NCBI RefSeq assembly: GCF_900182955.1
Contig: NZ_FXUL01000009.1
Location: 62,001-126,000 of the forward strand
Length of the DNA stretch: 64,000 bases
From: Noviherbaspirillum suwonense
Lineage (GTDB): Bacteria; Pseudomonadota; Gammaproteobacteria; Burkholderiales; Burkholderiaceae_D
Direction of reading: 5' to 3'
The first letter of the stretch is position 1, and each line of letters opens with the position of its first letter. The notes under the pieces are model-generated. The model had not been told where the DNA came from, made no database searches, and worked only from the letters and a program-made list of their open reading frames with translations. The position numbers were made by a program, and so were the translations under genes. Shown one piece after another: positions 39,486 through 49,038 of this stretch.

Positions 39486-42173
39486 ATGCGCCGCGTGCAA
39501 TGCAAGACGGTCCTGCGCCACGTGCGCTTCATGCTGCAGAATGCCGGCGCGCTGGCGCTGTGGCCGCTGGCCTTCGTCGTGCTCACGGCGATACTCTGGA
39601 CCTGGGTCGCCTGGGTGGTCGTGCATGAAAAGGCGGCGCTGCGCGAACGGCTCTTCCAGAGCGCCGCGGCGCATGCCAGGGCCAGCAGCGAGCAGATCGA
39701 GCGCTCGATCGGCCAGATCGATTACCTGATGCTGAGCTTGAAGTATCACTGGCAGAAATCCGGCGGCACGGTGGATCTCGAGGAGCAGGTGCGTGCCGGG
39801 CTGGTGCCGAAATCAACCGACCTGAGCGTGACGATTTTCGACAGCTACGGCATGCCGGTGACCAGCACGGTGCTCGGGAAACGCCGGACCGGCAGCATCG
39901 CCCACCGGCAGTACTTCAGCGCGCATGCGGCGGACCCGCAGCTCGGCCTGACGATATCGGAGCCGATGACGAGCATCCTTCACCGGCACGTGATCTTCGC
40001 GTCGCGGCGGCTGGACACGCCCGACGGCGCATTCGCCGGCGTTGTCGTGGTGGCGTTCGAACCGCGTTACCTGCTGTCCCTGTACGACGACACCGGCCTG
40101 GGAAGCGACGACTTCATCGCCGTGCGCCGGAAGGACGGCGTGTTCTTCGCCGCCCGGCAGGCCGGCGCGCCGCTGCTGTCCACGCCGATCTTCGGCAGCG
40201 ACGCCATTTCCGCGGCGCCGGTCGGCAGCATGATTGCCGCCGGCGACCGCTTCGCCGACGGCAAGGAGCGCGTGCTGGCATGGCATGGCGCCCGTACTTA
40301 CCCGGTCGTGTCGATGGTCGGCCTGTCCGGGTCGGGCAGGTTTGCCGCGCAGGGCGCAGGCGAGCGCGACATGATGCTGTTCGCCGCCGGCGGCACGCTG
40401 GCGCTGCTGCTGGCCGCCGTCATCGGGGCGAGCCGCGCCGCACGCAGGCTGCGGGACCAGCATTACTCCCGCGAAGTGCACCATGCGTATCGGCTGGCGA
40501 CGGAGAACGCGCGGGAAGGTTTCTACATGCTGCGCGCGCTGTCGGGGCCGGACGAGAAGATCGTCGACTTCCGGATCGAGGATTGCAACGAGCGCGGCGC
40601 GGCCTACCGCGGCATTCCCCGGCTGGCGCTGATCGGCAGCACGCTTTCCGCGGTGCTGCCCGTCATGTTCGCCAAGGACATGTTCCCGGCCTGCCGCAAG
40701 GCGATGGCGAACGGCCTGCACGAGGACGAAATGTATGTGCCGCCGCGCGACGCCCGGCCCGCGCAATGGCTGCACCGGCGGCTGATCCGCACCGGCAGCT
40801 GCCTGGCCGTGACGCTGCGGGACATCACCGACAGCAAGAACCACGAGCAGGCGCTGATGCGGCAGGCCGACACCGACCCGGTGACGCTGCTGCCCAACCG
40901 GCACTGGCTCACCGCCTACCTGCCGGCGGCCGTGGCGAAGGCGGAGCGCGACGGCACGATGCTGGCGGTGCTGTTCTGCGACCTCGACGACTTCAAGAAC
41001 ATCAACGACACGGTCGGACATGCGGCCGGCGACGCGCTGCTGAAGGCGGCCGGCCTCCGGCTGGGCGCCGTGGTCCGGCCGCAGGACAAGGTGGCGCGGC
41101 TGGGCGGCGACGAATTCACCGTCATCATGGAAGGCGCGGCCAGCCAGGACGATGTCACCGCGGTGGCCGAGCGCATCATCGCCACGCTGCTCGAACCGTT
41201 CCGCCTCGACCAGTGCGGCCAGACGCATGCGGTCCGCGCGTCGATCGGCATCAGCATGTATCCGCGCGACGGCGCCGACGGCGACGCCCTGCTGCGCCAT
41301 GCCGACATCGCGATGCATGCGGTCAAGACCGCCGGCAAGGGCACCTACCGTTATTTCGAGCCCGCGCTGTACCAGCGGCGGCTGGCCAAGCTGCGGCGCG
41401 AGGCCGAACTCCGGCATGCGATCGGGCACGAGCAGCTGGTGCTGCACTACCAGCCCAGGGTGAATGCGGCGACGGGCGAGATGACCAGCATGGAAGCGCT
41501 GGTGCGCTGGCTGCACCCGGTCCACGGCCTGCTGTCGCCGGGCGAGTTCATCCCGCTGGCCGAGGAGAACGGCAGCATCGTCGCATTGGGCGGACAGGTG
41601 ATCGAAATGGCCTGCGCGCGGCTGGCGCTCTGGAAAAAGCAGGGCCTGGCGGTCGTGCCGGTCTCGGTCAACGTGTCGGCTTGCCAGATCTGCACCGGCG
41701 ACGTCAGCCGGCTGCTGGCGGCGGCGCTGCAGCGGCATGGCCTGGACGCGGGGCTGATCGAGGTGGAGATCACCGAGTCGGCCACGATGGGCGAGGGCTC
41801 CACGGCGCTGGCGGCGCTGGCCGACATCCAGGCGCTGGGCATCGACCTGTATGTCGACGATTTCGGCACCGGCTATTCCTGCCTGGCCGAATTGAAGCGG
41901 CTGCGGATGGACGGCCTGAAGATCGATCGCGCGTTCACGTCGCGGCTGCTGAACGGGCCGGACGACCGCGCATTGTTCACCGCCATCGTGTCGATCGCGC
42001 GCACGTTCGGCATGCGCATCGTGGCCGAGGGCGTGGAGACCGCGGAGCAGCTGCAGGCGCTGCAGCATTACGCATGCGACGAGGTGCAGGGCTATTACAT
42101 ATCCCGGCCGCTGCCCGCCGAACAGGCCGGCGCGCTGCTCGGCAGAAAATCGCTTTTCGTCGAGCATGCATGA
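39486..42173 (+). CDS. Membrane-bound dCache-PAS-GGDEF-EAL cyclic-di-GMP enzyme 2
   Basis: 895 residues from the chosen ATG, one more than the paralogue, which supports this start; upstream in-frame starts (39438, 39459, 39468) remain possible as none has a clear ribosome site. Same order: TM helix, dCache sensor (SSEQIERSIGQIDYLMLS), second TM helix, PAS-like part, GGDEF at residue 540 (LGGDEFTVIM) and EALVRWLHP at 670. DDFGTGYSCL is present. The cytoplasmic half is much closer to the paralogue than the sensor half, pointing to duplication followed by divergence of ligand specificity. Confidence 0.9.
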   Translation: MRRVQCKTVLRHVRFMLQNAGALALWPLAFVVLTAILWTWVAWVVVHEKAALRERLFQSAAAHARASSEQIERSIGQIDYLMLSLKYHWQKSGGTVDLEEQVRAGLVPKSTDLSVTIFDSYGMPVTSTVLGKRRTGSIAHRQYFSAHAADPQLGLTISEPMTSILHRHVIFASRRLDTPDGAFAGVVVVAFEPRYLLSLYDDTGLGSDDFIAVRRKDGVFFAARQAGAPLLSTPIFGSDAISAAPVGSMIAAGDRFADGKERVLAWHGARTYPVVSMVGLSGSGRFAAQGAGERDMMLFAAGGTLALLLAAVIGASRAARRLRDQHYSREVHHAYRLATENAREGFYMLRALSGPDEKIVDFRIEDCNERGAAYRGIPRLALIGSTLSAVLPVMFAKDMFPACRKAMANGLHEDEMYVPPRDARPAQWLHRRLIRTGSCLAVTLRDITDSKNHEQALMRQADTDPVTLLPNRHWLTAYLPAAVAKAERDGTMLAVLFCDLDDFKNINDTVGHAAGDALLKAAGLRLGAVVRPQDKVARLGGDEFTVIMEGAASQDDVTAVAERIIATLLEPFRLDQCGQTHAVRASIGISMYPRDGADGDALLRHADIAMHAVKTAGKGTYRYFEPALYQRRLAKLRREAELRHAIGHEQLVLHYQPRVNAATGEMTSMEALVRWLHPVHGLLSPGEFIPLAEENGSIVALGGQVIEMACARLALWKKQGLAVVPVSVNVSACQICTGDVSRLLAAALQRHGLDAGLIEVEITESATMGEGSTALAALADIQALGIDLYVDDFGTGYSCLAELKRLRMDGLKIDRAFTSRLLNGPDDRALFTAIVSIARTFGMRIVAEGVETAEQLQALQHYACDEVQGYYISRPLPAEQAGALLGRKSLFVEHA

Positions 42174-42281
42174 ACGCGTGCCGGCCCGTCCTGCGGGGCC
42201 AAGGAACATTCGGCGCCGCCCGGCGTCAGAACAGTCACCGCCGCCGCATGGCGCGCCCACCTTCCAACAGCAGGAGCACAG

Positions 42282-42581
42282 ATGAACCAGCCTTCCCCCG
42301 TCGTCGCCGATAACCCGGCCGAGCAGCGCTACGAACTGCGCAGCGGCCAGACCGTGCTGGGAATCGCCAGCTACCACATCGACGGGGAGGATGCCGTGAT
42401 CTTCACCCACACGGCCGTCAATCCCGAGGAAGAGGGCAAGGGCTACGGCTCGCGGCTCGCGCGCGGCGCGCTGGACGATGTCAGGAACAGCAAGCGCAAG
42501 GTCGTGGCCCGCTGCGAATTCATCGCGCGCTACATCGACGGCCATCCTGAATACCGGGACATGCTGAAGCAGGACGCCTGA
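42282..42581 (+). CDS. Small GNAT-family acetyltransferase (YjdJ/NATD1-like)
   Basis: 99 residues, the size of the short GNAT subfamily. VIFTHTAVNPEEEGKGYGSR carries the acetyl-CoA pyrophosphate loop. VARCEFIARYIDGHPEYRDM is the conserved end of this subfamily. CAGGAGCACAG precedes the ATG. The substrate of this family is not known. Confidence 0.88.
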   Translation: MNQPSPVVADNPAEQRYELRSGQTVLGIASYHIDGEDAVIFTHTAVNPEEEGKGYGSRLARGALDDVRNSKRKVVARCEFIARYIDGHPEYRDMLKQDA

Positions 42582-42618
42582 CGGCGCAGCGCCTGCGGCT
42601 GACGGCGCGTCGCCTGCT

Positions 42619-43875
42619 TCAGGCGGCCGGGCGCTCGCGCAGCGCCGCGGCGCCCCTCAGCGGGAGTTGCAGCGAGACGCCGGCGGCGACCAGCAGCAGC
42701 ACGCCGGCGCTTCCGAACGCAAGCCAGTGGCTGCCCGTCGCCTCGTAGCCCCAGCCGCCGAGCCAGGAACTGACCATCGCGCCGATCTGGTGCCCGAGAT
42801 AGGCCCAGCCATACAGCACGCCGACCAGGCGCACGCCATACACATCGGCCAGGATGGCGGAAGACAAGGCAATGCTGCCGGCCCAGACCAGGCCGCCTAT
42901 CGTCGCCGTCCCGTACAGCTCCCAGTGGGTGCCGACCAGCAGCAGAGCGAAGAAGCCGAGGCCGCGGATCGCATAGATCATCGCCAGGATATTCCGGCGC
43001 TGCAGCTTGTCCGCGACCCGGCCGAGCACCTGCGTGCCGACAATGGCGACGAGTCCTATCAGTCCGATGCCCAGCGAGCTGGTCATCGCGTCGAAGCCAT
43101 GGTCCATCAGCATCGGCATCCCGTGCGTGCCCAGCAGGTTCATGCTGAAGCCGCAGGCGAACAGGCCGCCGAATATCTGCCAGAAAGGCGCGGTGCGCAC
43201 GGCCTCGGAAAAACGCAGGCCCGGCAATGCGTTCGCCGGCTGCGCCGGCAGCGCGGCGATCTGGTCGGGCAGCAGGTCGGTATGCGGCGGCGCCTCGTCG
43301 CGGATGACGAACAGCGCGGAAGGCACGGTGACGGCCGCGAACACCGCTGCGAAGCCCAGCATCGTATGACGCCAGCCGAAGGATTCGATGGCCATCGTCA
43401 GCAGCGGCGTCATGATCGCCATGCCGGCCATGGAACCGGTGGACAGGAAAAACAGGGCCATGCCGCGCTGCCGCGTGAACCATCGGCTGATGACCGGCGT
43501 CAGCGCAACCGGGCTGGTGAACGCCAGGCCGGCGGACAGGAATACGCCGAATGCAAGCAGGAAGGCCACCGGGCTGCGCACCGTCACCGTGGCGACGGTG
43601 GACAGCACGACGATGGCCGTGCCCAGCAGCAGCACCAGCCGGGTATTGTATTTGCCGACCAGGTAACCGGCGAGCGGCATCGCCAGCCCGTAGCACAGCA
43701 TGCCGACGGCGACGATGCCGGCCAGCAGGCTGCGGCTGAAGCCGAGGTCGTTCACCATCGGCAGGAAAAACGGGCCTATGCCCAGGCGCATGCCGACGGT
43801 CAGCAGCGTCAGCAGGGTCGCGGCCGCGACGATCGTCCATCCGAAATACCAGCGTTGCCCAGTTGTTTCACGCAC
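42619..43875 (-). CDS. MFS transporter (OxlT/monocarboxylate-like)
   Basis: 418 residues from a GTG with AGGAG at good spacing; the longer open frame adds 65 unlikely residues. Twelve hydrophobic segments. The N-terminus RWYFGWTIVAAATLLTLLTV and PFFLPMVNDLGFSRSLLAGI are typical of the monocarboxylate/oxalate-formate antiporter group of MFS. Divergent from the H-NS-like gene. Substrate probably an organic acid; not defined. Confidence 0.88.
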   Translation of the reverse strand: MRETTGQRWYFGWTIVAAATLLTLLTVGMRLGIGPFFLPMVNDLGFSRSLLAGIVAVGMLCYGLAMPLAGYLVGKYNTRLVLLLGTAIVVLSTVATVTVRSPVAFLLAFGVFLSAGLAFTSPVALTPVISRWFTRQRGMALFFLSTGSMAGMAIMTPLLTMAIESFGWRHTMLGFAAVFAAVTVPSALFVIRDEAPPHTDLLPDQIAALPAQPANALPGLRFSEAVRTAPFWQIFGGLFACGFSMNLLGTHGMPMLMDHGFDAMTSSLGIGLIGLVAIVGTQVLGRVADKLQRRNILAMIYAIRGLGFFALLLVGTHWELYGTATIGGLVWAGSIALSSAILADVYGVRLVGVLYGWAYLGHQIGAMVSSWLGGWGYEATGSHWLAFGSAGVLLLVAAGVSLQLPLRGAAALRERPAA

Positions 43876-44230
43876 GTCAGGCGCTCCTTTTATTTGAATT
43901 GTCGGTCGGCCAGGCGCGAGCGCGACGATGGCACCTCCGCGGTACACGTCGAATTTTAATTCAGGAGGGCGCTGATCGTTATAAAGATGCTTTTTTAATC
44001 CATTAAACTGCCTGCTGTTTCGGCAGGCGATTTCTTTAAGGCAGCCGCGGGACGGATTAATTGCACACAAGTCTTTCCGCCGGTGGAAATAATATTAAAT
44101 CGCCTCATTAAAATAGACTATTTAATAGGGCCGATTTTGCTATCCTTCGCCTGACGCCGCAGCGTCGGGCAATGCAAGCCGCAGGATGCCGGTTCCAGAA
44201 GGTTTTGATTAATGCCAACCAGGAGAACGT
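43876..44230. other. AT-rich divergent intergenic region
   Basis: 355 bp markedly richer in A+T than the rest of the window, especially 43980-44150. Two structures: GCCTGC-TGTTTCG-GCAGGC (44010-44028), a small hairpin followed by GATTTCTTT, and AAATAG-A-CTATTT (44111-44123). A curved, AT-rich tract in front of an H-NS-like gene suggests autoregulation or binding of the same protein. Confidence 0.5.
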
Positions 44231-44824
44231 ATGGCCAGCAATTTAATTACAGCGCGGTCCTTGATACAGGCTGACCTGGATCATGCACGGAGTGTATTAA
44301 GCCTCTGGACCAAGCAGGTCGAGGAACTTGAGAAGGCGCTGGAACAGATCGACGCGGTCAGCACCTCGCGCAATGCATTGCGCGTCCAGTACCAGGGAAC
44401 GGCGCGCACGCCGGCGCTGGAAGCGCCTGGCGCGGCCGAAGGCAAGCCGAAGCGCGGCCGCAAACCCAGGAATGCGCAAGGCGCGGCGCCGTCGAAAGCG
44501 GCTGCGCCCGCGGCCGGCATCACGTCCAAGCGCGGCCGCAAGCTGGCCGAGCGCAGCACGCTGGCGTCGGCGCAGGTCAGCGACGCAAAAGGCCGCAAGC
44601 CGGTCCGGGCAGGCGCTGCGAAGCAGGGCAATGGCAACGGCAAGCGCGCGGCGAAATACAAGGACCCGAATTCGGACAAGACCTGGTCCGGCCTCGGCCG
44701 CCGGCCCGGCTGGTTTACCGGCGCGCCCGAGCAGCTGGTCATGGGCGCTTCCGGGCGTAATGCGTCGAACGAGTCGCAGTCCGGCGCGGCCGGCCAGTCC
44801 GGCAGCGACGGCGCGGCGAGCTAG
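44231..44824 (+). CDS. H-NS-like nucleoid protein with AT-hook motifs
   Basis: 197 residues. The N-terminal 45 residues are a helical oligomerisation segment (LDHARSVLSLWTKQVEELEK). A long basic, low-complexity middle follows, with AT-hook-like cores PKRGRKP (about 73-79) and SKRGRKL (about 98-104), and GRKPVR later. The end has a H-NS DNA-binding motif (KYKDPNSDKTWSGLGRRPGW, residues 142-161). Usual H-NS paralogues of Burkholderiales are about 100 residues and lack AT-hooks. AGGAGAAC lies before the ATG. Probably a nucleoid-associated silencer with two modes of minor-groove binding. Confidence 0.85.
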   Translation: MASNLITARSLIQADLDHARSVLSLWTKQVEELEKALEQIDAVSTSRNALRVQYQGTARTPALEAPGAAEGKPKRGRKPRNAQGAAPSKAAAPAAGITSKRGRKLAERSTLASAQVSDAKGRKPVRAGAAKQGNGNGKRAAKYKDPNSDKTWSGLGRRPGWFTGAPEQLVMGASGRNASNESQSGAAGQSGSDGAAS

Positions 44825-44834
44825 GCACGCGAGC

Positions 44835-44855
44835 GGGCCGGCGCGGCGCCGGCCC
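44835..44855. terminator. Strong GC hairpin between convergent genes
   Basis: GGGCCGGCGC-G-GCGCCGGCCC, ten-base arms, 11 bp after the H-NS-like stop and 42 bp before the end of the ThDP-enzyme gene. No T-run; may act in both directions. Confidence 0.4.
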
Positions 44856-44896
44856 GGACAGTGGTCCCGCCCCGTTTCAGGCGGTGCAGCTTCCTT

Positions 44897-46684
44897 TTAT
44901 TTCTTATTGCCCGGAAGGATGGCGCTCAGCACCTGCCTGGCCGCGCCGATCAGGCTTTTTGCGCGGTCCGGGTCGCCCTGCAGCATGCTGCTCATCAGGT
45001 TCTTCGCATCCTTGAAGGTAATGTGCGAAGGCAGCGGCGGCACTTCGGGATCGGTCTTGAATTCCAGAACCACCGGGCGGTCCGCGGCGAGCGCTTCCTC
45101 CCAGGCGGCGGCCACGCCATCCGCGCGGTCGCAGAAGATGCCCTTGAGCCCGATCAGTTCGGCGAAGCGGTGGTAGGGCACGTCCGGCAAATCCTGCGAC
45201 GCCGCGAACTTCGGGTCGCCTTCCATGACCCGCTGCTCCCATGTCACCTGGTTCAGGTCCTGGTTATTGAACACGCAGACGATCCAGCGCGGATCGGCCC
45301 AGCGCTGCCAGTACTTCGACACCGTGATCAGTTCGGCCATGTTATTCATCTGCATCGCGCCATCGCCGACCAGCGCAATCACCGGCCGGTCCGGGTGGGC
45401 GAACTTGGCGGCGATCGCATAGGGCACGGCCGCGCCCATCGACGCCAGGCCGCCGGACAGCGAGCACATCTGCCCTTCGCGGATCCTGAGGTCGCGCGCA
45501 AACCAGTTGGCGCAGGAGCCGGAATCGCTCGAGACGATGGCTCGGTCCGGCAGGCGCGGCGACAGCTCCCAGACCACGCGCTGCGGATTGACCGGGTTTG
45601 CCGGCTGCATCGCGCGCTCTTCCAGCGTCTTCCACCATTTCTCCATGTTGCCGGCGATGCGCTCGCGCCAGCTGGCGTCACCGTTCTGCTGCAACAGCGG
45701 CAGCAGCGCGCGCAGCGTTTCCGCCGCATCGCCATGCAGGTTGACCTCGGCCGGATAGCGTATCGAAAGCATGGACGGATCGATGTCGATCTGCACCGCG
45801 CGGGCCTGGCCTTCCTTGGGCAGGAACTCGGCATACGGAAAGCCGGTGCCTATCATCAGCAGCGTATCGCAATGCATCATCATGTCGTAGCTGGGTTCGG
45901 TGCCGAGGATGCCGATGCTGCCGGTGACCCACCGCAGGTCGTCCGGCAGCACGGCCTTGCCCAGCAGCGCCTTGGCGACGCCGGCGCCCAGCCGCGCCGC
46001 CACCGCGGTCACTTCGGCCGATGCGCCGAGCGCGCCCGCGCCCACCAGGATCGCCACCTTGCTGCCGGCATTGAGGACGTCGGCGGCGCGCCGCAGGTCC
46101 TCGTCATAGGCGACGACCCTGGGCTTGGTGTAGCCGATGCCGGACATTACCGAGCCGTGGCTGTGCGGCGGGTCTTCCCACGGCAGTTCCTGCAGGTCGT
46201 TCGGCAGGATCAGCACCGCGATGCCGTTGTTCGCAATCGCGGTGCGCATGCCGCGGTCCACCATGTGCCGCAGCTGGGACGGCACCGAGGCTTCCTGCAC
46301 ATAGTCGGCGACGTCCGCGAACATGCGGTCCAGGTTCAGCTCCTGCTGGTAGTGCGCGCCGCGCGAGGTGCGGGCCGCCTGGCCGGTGATGGCGAGGACC
46401 GGCACATGGTCCATCTTCGCGTCGTACAGGCCGGTGATCAGGTGCGATGCGCCCGGCCCGCCGGTGGACAGGCAGACGCCGATCTCGCCGGTGAACTTGG
46501 CATGGGCGGCCGCCATGAAGGCGGCCATTTCCTCATGCCGGACCTGGATGAATTCGATCTTGCCCTTGGCCCGGTTCAGCGCGCCGAGCACGCCGTTGAT
46601 GCCGTCGCCCGGATAGCCATAGATGCGGCGAACGCCCCATGCATGGAGCCGCTCCACAAAGAAATCGCCTACTGTGCCGCTCAT
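44897..46684 (-). CDS. Thiamine-diphosphate enzyme, pyruvate oxidase (PoxB)-like
   Basis: 595 residues, the size of the family. Three ThDP domains: YGYPGDGINGVLGALNRAKG with the catalytic Glu in VRHEEMAAFMAAAHAK, a central Rossmann-like domain with VAILVGAGALGASAEV, and the C-terminal ThDP/Mg motif VIALVGDGAMQMNNMAELIT. Ends with a short basic tail. It probably decarboxylates pyruvate or a related 2-oxoacid, with FAD and quinone as in PoxB; acetolactate-synthase-like activity is the alternative. It lies 140 bp downstream of the periplasmic Mo-hydroxylase operon on the same strand and could be co-transcribed. Confidence 0.87.
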   Translation of the reverse strand: MSGTVGDFFVERLHAWGVRRIYGYPGDGINGVLGALNRAKGKIEFIQVRHEEMAAFMAAAHAKFTGEIGVCLSTGGPGASHLITGLYDAKMDHVPVLAITGQAARTSRGAHYQQELNLDRMFADVADYVQEASVPSQLRHMVDRGMRTAIANNGIAVLILPNDLQELPWEDPPHSHGSVMSGIGYTKPRVVAYDEDLRRAADVLNAGSKVAILVGAGALGASAEVTAVAARLGAGVAKALLGKAVLPDDLRWVTGSIGILGTEPSYDMMMHCDTLLMIGTGFPYAEFLPKEGQARAVQIDIDPSMLSIRYPAEVNLHGDAAETLRALLPLLQQNGDASWRERIAGNMEKWWKTLEERAMQPANPVNPQRVVWELSPRLPDRAIVSSDSGSCANWFARDLRIREGQMCSLSGGLASMGAAVPYAIAAKFAHPDRPVIALVGDGAMQMNNMAELITVSKYWQRWADPRWIVCVFNNQDLNQVTWEQRVMEGDPKFAASQDLPDVPYHRFAELIGLKGIFCDRADGVAAAWEEALAADRPVVLEFKTDPEVPPLPSHITFKDAKNLMSSMLQGDPDRAKSLIGAARQVLSAILPGNKK

Positions 46685-46824
46685 GTTTTTTCTCTTTCAG
46701 ATGGTTTGCGATGGTTCGCGGGGTTGTGCAACGATGGCAGGGAAGGAGGCGCCGGCCGCTCCCTGGAATGGACGCTGCGTTCGGGATCCGGCGCGCCGGG
46801 TCGCGGGGCTGGTCATGTGCCGCT

Positions 46825-49038
46825 TCATGCGCCGAGCGCGGCGCTGACGCGTGCGCGGCTCAGAGGCAGGTCGCGCATGCGCACGCCGGTGGCGTCGGCC
46901 AGCGCATTGGCGATCGCCGCCGCGGTAGGTCCCTGCGCCGCCTCGCCGGTGCCGAGGAAAGGCATGCCGGGCCGCTCCATCACCACGACCTCGATGCTGT
47001 CGGGCACTTGCGGGAAGCGCAGGATCGGGTAGCCGCCCCAGTCGCGGGCCAGCGGCCGCGTGCGGTCGAACGGGACTTCCTCGCACAGCGTCCAGCTGGA
47101 CGACTGGATGATGCCGCCTTCGATCTGGTTGCGTATGCCGTCCGGGTTCACCGCTTCGCCCGAGTCCACCGCGGCGACCACCCGCACCACGCGCGCCAGC
47201 CCGGTGTCACGTGCGACTTCCACTTCCATCGCGATGGCCGCGTAGGCGCCCAGGTTCTTGTAGCGCGCGAACGCGAAGCCCCGGCCGCGCATCGCCGTGC
47301 GGCGGTAGCCGTTCCAGTCGAAGCGCGCCGCCGCGGCCTGTATCACTTCCCGTGCGCGCGGCTCGTCGAGGTGGCGCAGCCGGAACGCGACCGGGTCGGC
47401 GCCGGCGGCCCGCGCCAGCTCGTCCATGAAGCTTTCGATCGCGAACACGTTGGTGTACGCGCCCAGCGAACGCAGCGCCGAGACCCGCAGCGGCATCGCG
47501 GGCAGGAAATGATGGGTCACGCGCGCGTTGTCCAGCCGGTACAGCGGGATCGCGTTGCGGTCGCCGCCGCCTTCCGGCTGCGGCAGCGGTTTGGGCGGCG
47601 TCGGCGCGAACGGCCTGGCCAGGTGGGTCGCGGCGAGCAGGTCGCCCGCCTTGCCGGGACGGGTCGAATGGGTATTGCTCCACACGCCGTATTGCCATTG
47701 GCGGATCGTGCCGTCGCTGCCCAGCACCGCGCTCGCGCTGGCCACCATCGGCGGCCCGTACGGCTCCCATGCATGCTCGTCCTCGCGCATCCACTGCACC
47801 CGCACCGGCTTGCCCGGCATCGCGCGCGCCAGCAGCGCGGCGTCGGCGGCGACGTCATCGGCCCCGTTGTGCCCGTAGCAGCCCGATCCCTCGACATGGA
47901 TGCAGCGCACCTTGTCGACGGACACCTCCAGCAGCTCGGCCAGCGCATCCCGCAGCGGATAGACGCCCTGGCTGTGGGTCCAGACCGTGTAGCTGCCGCC
48001 GTCCTGCTGCGCGATCGCGCAGGACGGGCCGATCGATGCATGCATCTGGTAGGGGCGGCGATAGGTCGCGTCGAGTCGGCGGCCTTCGGCGCCCGCCATG
48101 CTGCCGCGCGCCAGTATCACGTCGTCGCGCGACGGCGCCGACAGCAGCGACTGGTAAAGTCCGGCCGGGTCCGGAAGGCTGGGCGCTTCCCGCCAGCGCG
48201 TGGACCGCGCCAGCACCTGCGCCGCGACGATGGCCTGGTATTCGCGCTGCGCGATGACGGCGAGGAAGCGGCCGTCGCGCACCACCTTCACCACGCCCGG
48301 CATGGCCGCCGCCGCGGCGACATCCAGGCCGTCGAGCTGCGCATGCGGGCTGGGCGGACGCACGATGCGCGCATGCACCATGCCGGCCGGTCGCATGTCC
48401 TGCAGGTAGGCCGCGCCGCCGCTGACCTTGGCGGGTATGTCGACGCGGGCCATCGGCTTGCCCGAGACCTGGTGCAGCGCCGGATCGCGCAAGGGCGCCG
48501 CGGCGTTGGCGCGCAGATGCAGTTCATCGCCCCGCACCAGGTCGCCGTAAGCGACCCGCCGGTCGCCGGCGCTGATGACGCCGTCGGCGATGCCGAGGGC
48601 GGCAGGCGGCGTGCCCAGCCGCACTGCGGCCAGGTCGAGCAGCGTCGCCCGCACCTGCGCGGCCGCATGCCGGATCGCCGTGCCGCTGTCCTGCATCGAG
48701 TGGCTGCCGGCGGTATAGCCTTCGTCCGGCGTGCGCGCGGTGTCGGCGGTGACCAGCGTGATCCTGGCCGGCGCGACCACCAGCTCTTCGGCGGCCAGCT
48801 GGATCAGCGCGGTCTTGATGCCCTGGCCGAGCTCGGCCTTGCCGGTCATGACGGTGATGCGGCCGTCGGCGCCCAGCCGGATCCAGCCGTCCAGCATCGG
48901 CTCGGTCCTGAGGCTGCCGGGCAGCGGCGGCCCGTCCGCGCCGGCGGCCAGCGCCGGCATGACGGCGAAGCTGACGACCAGTGCGCCGCCGGCCAGGAAA
49001 CAGCGCCGGCCGGGATCGGGCAGGTTCGGCGCGCTCAT
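46825..49038 (-). CDS. Exported Mo-hydroxylase large subunit (IorB/NicB type)
   Basis: 737 residues. The N-terminus PDPGRRCFLAGGALVVSFAV is a twin-arginine-like signal, so the folded cofactor enzyme goes to the periplasm. KAELGQGIKTALIQLAAEEL and the DAGYTAGS-like region identify the isoquinoline 1-oxidoreductase beta type. FLGTGEAAQGPTAAAIANAL near the end contains the conserved Glu (residue 699). It joins the 2Fe-2S subunit (ATGA overlap) and the tri-haem cytochrome upstream. Such enzymes hydroxylate aldehydes or N-heteroaromatics and send electrons to cytochrome c. Substrate unknown. Confidence 0.9.
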   Translation of the reverse strand: MSAPNLPDPGRRCFLAGGALVVSFAVMPALAAGADGPPLPGSLRTEPMLDGWIRLGADGRITVMTGKAELGQGIKTALIQLAAEELVVAPARITLVTADTARTPDEGYTAGSHSMQDSGTAIRHAAAQVRATLLDLAAVRLGTPPAALGIADGVISAGDRRVAYGDLVRGDELHLRANAAAPLRDPALHQVSGKPMARVDIPAKVSGGAAYLQDMRPAGMVHARIVRPPSPHAQLDGLDVAAAAAMPGVVKVVRDGRFLAVIAQREYQAIVAAQVLARSTRWREAPSLPDPAGLYQSLLSAPSRDDVILARGSMAGAEGRRLDATYRRPYQMHASIGPSCAIAQQDGGSYTVWTHSQGVYPLRDALAELLEVSVDKVRCIHVEGSGCYGHNGADDVAADAALLARAMPGKPVRVQWMREDEHAWEPYGPPMVASASAVLGSDGTIRQWQYGVWSNTHSTRPGKAGDLLAATHLARPFAPTPPKPLPQPEGGGDRNAIPLYRLDNARVTHHFLPAMPLRVSALRSLGAYTNVFAIESFMDELARAAGADPVAFRLRHLDEPRAREVIQAAAARFDWNGYRRTAMRGRGFAFARYKNLGAYAAIAMEVEVARDTGLARVVRVVAAVDSGEAVNPDGIRNQIEGGIIQSSSWTLCEEVPFDRTRPLARDWGGYPILRFPQVPDSIEVVVMERPGMPFLGTGEAAQGPTAAAIANALADATGVRMRDLPLSRARVSAALGA

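Noticed and set aside
39813-42545. 910-codon open frame antisense to the second GGDEF-EAL gene
   Set aside because: Composition is Gln/Arg/His/Ala rich with no domain. It is the shadow of a GC-rich gene in another frame, as are those at 37032-39302, 44861-47032 and 46639-49215.
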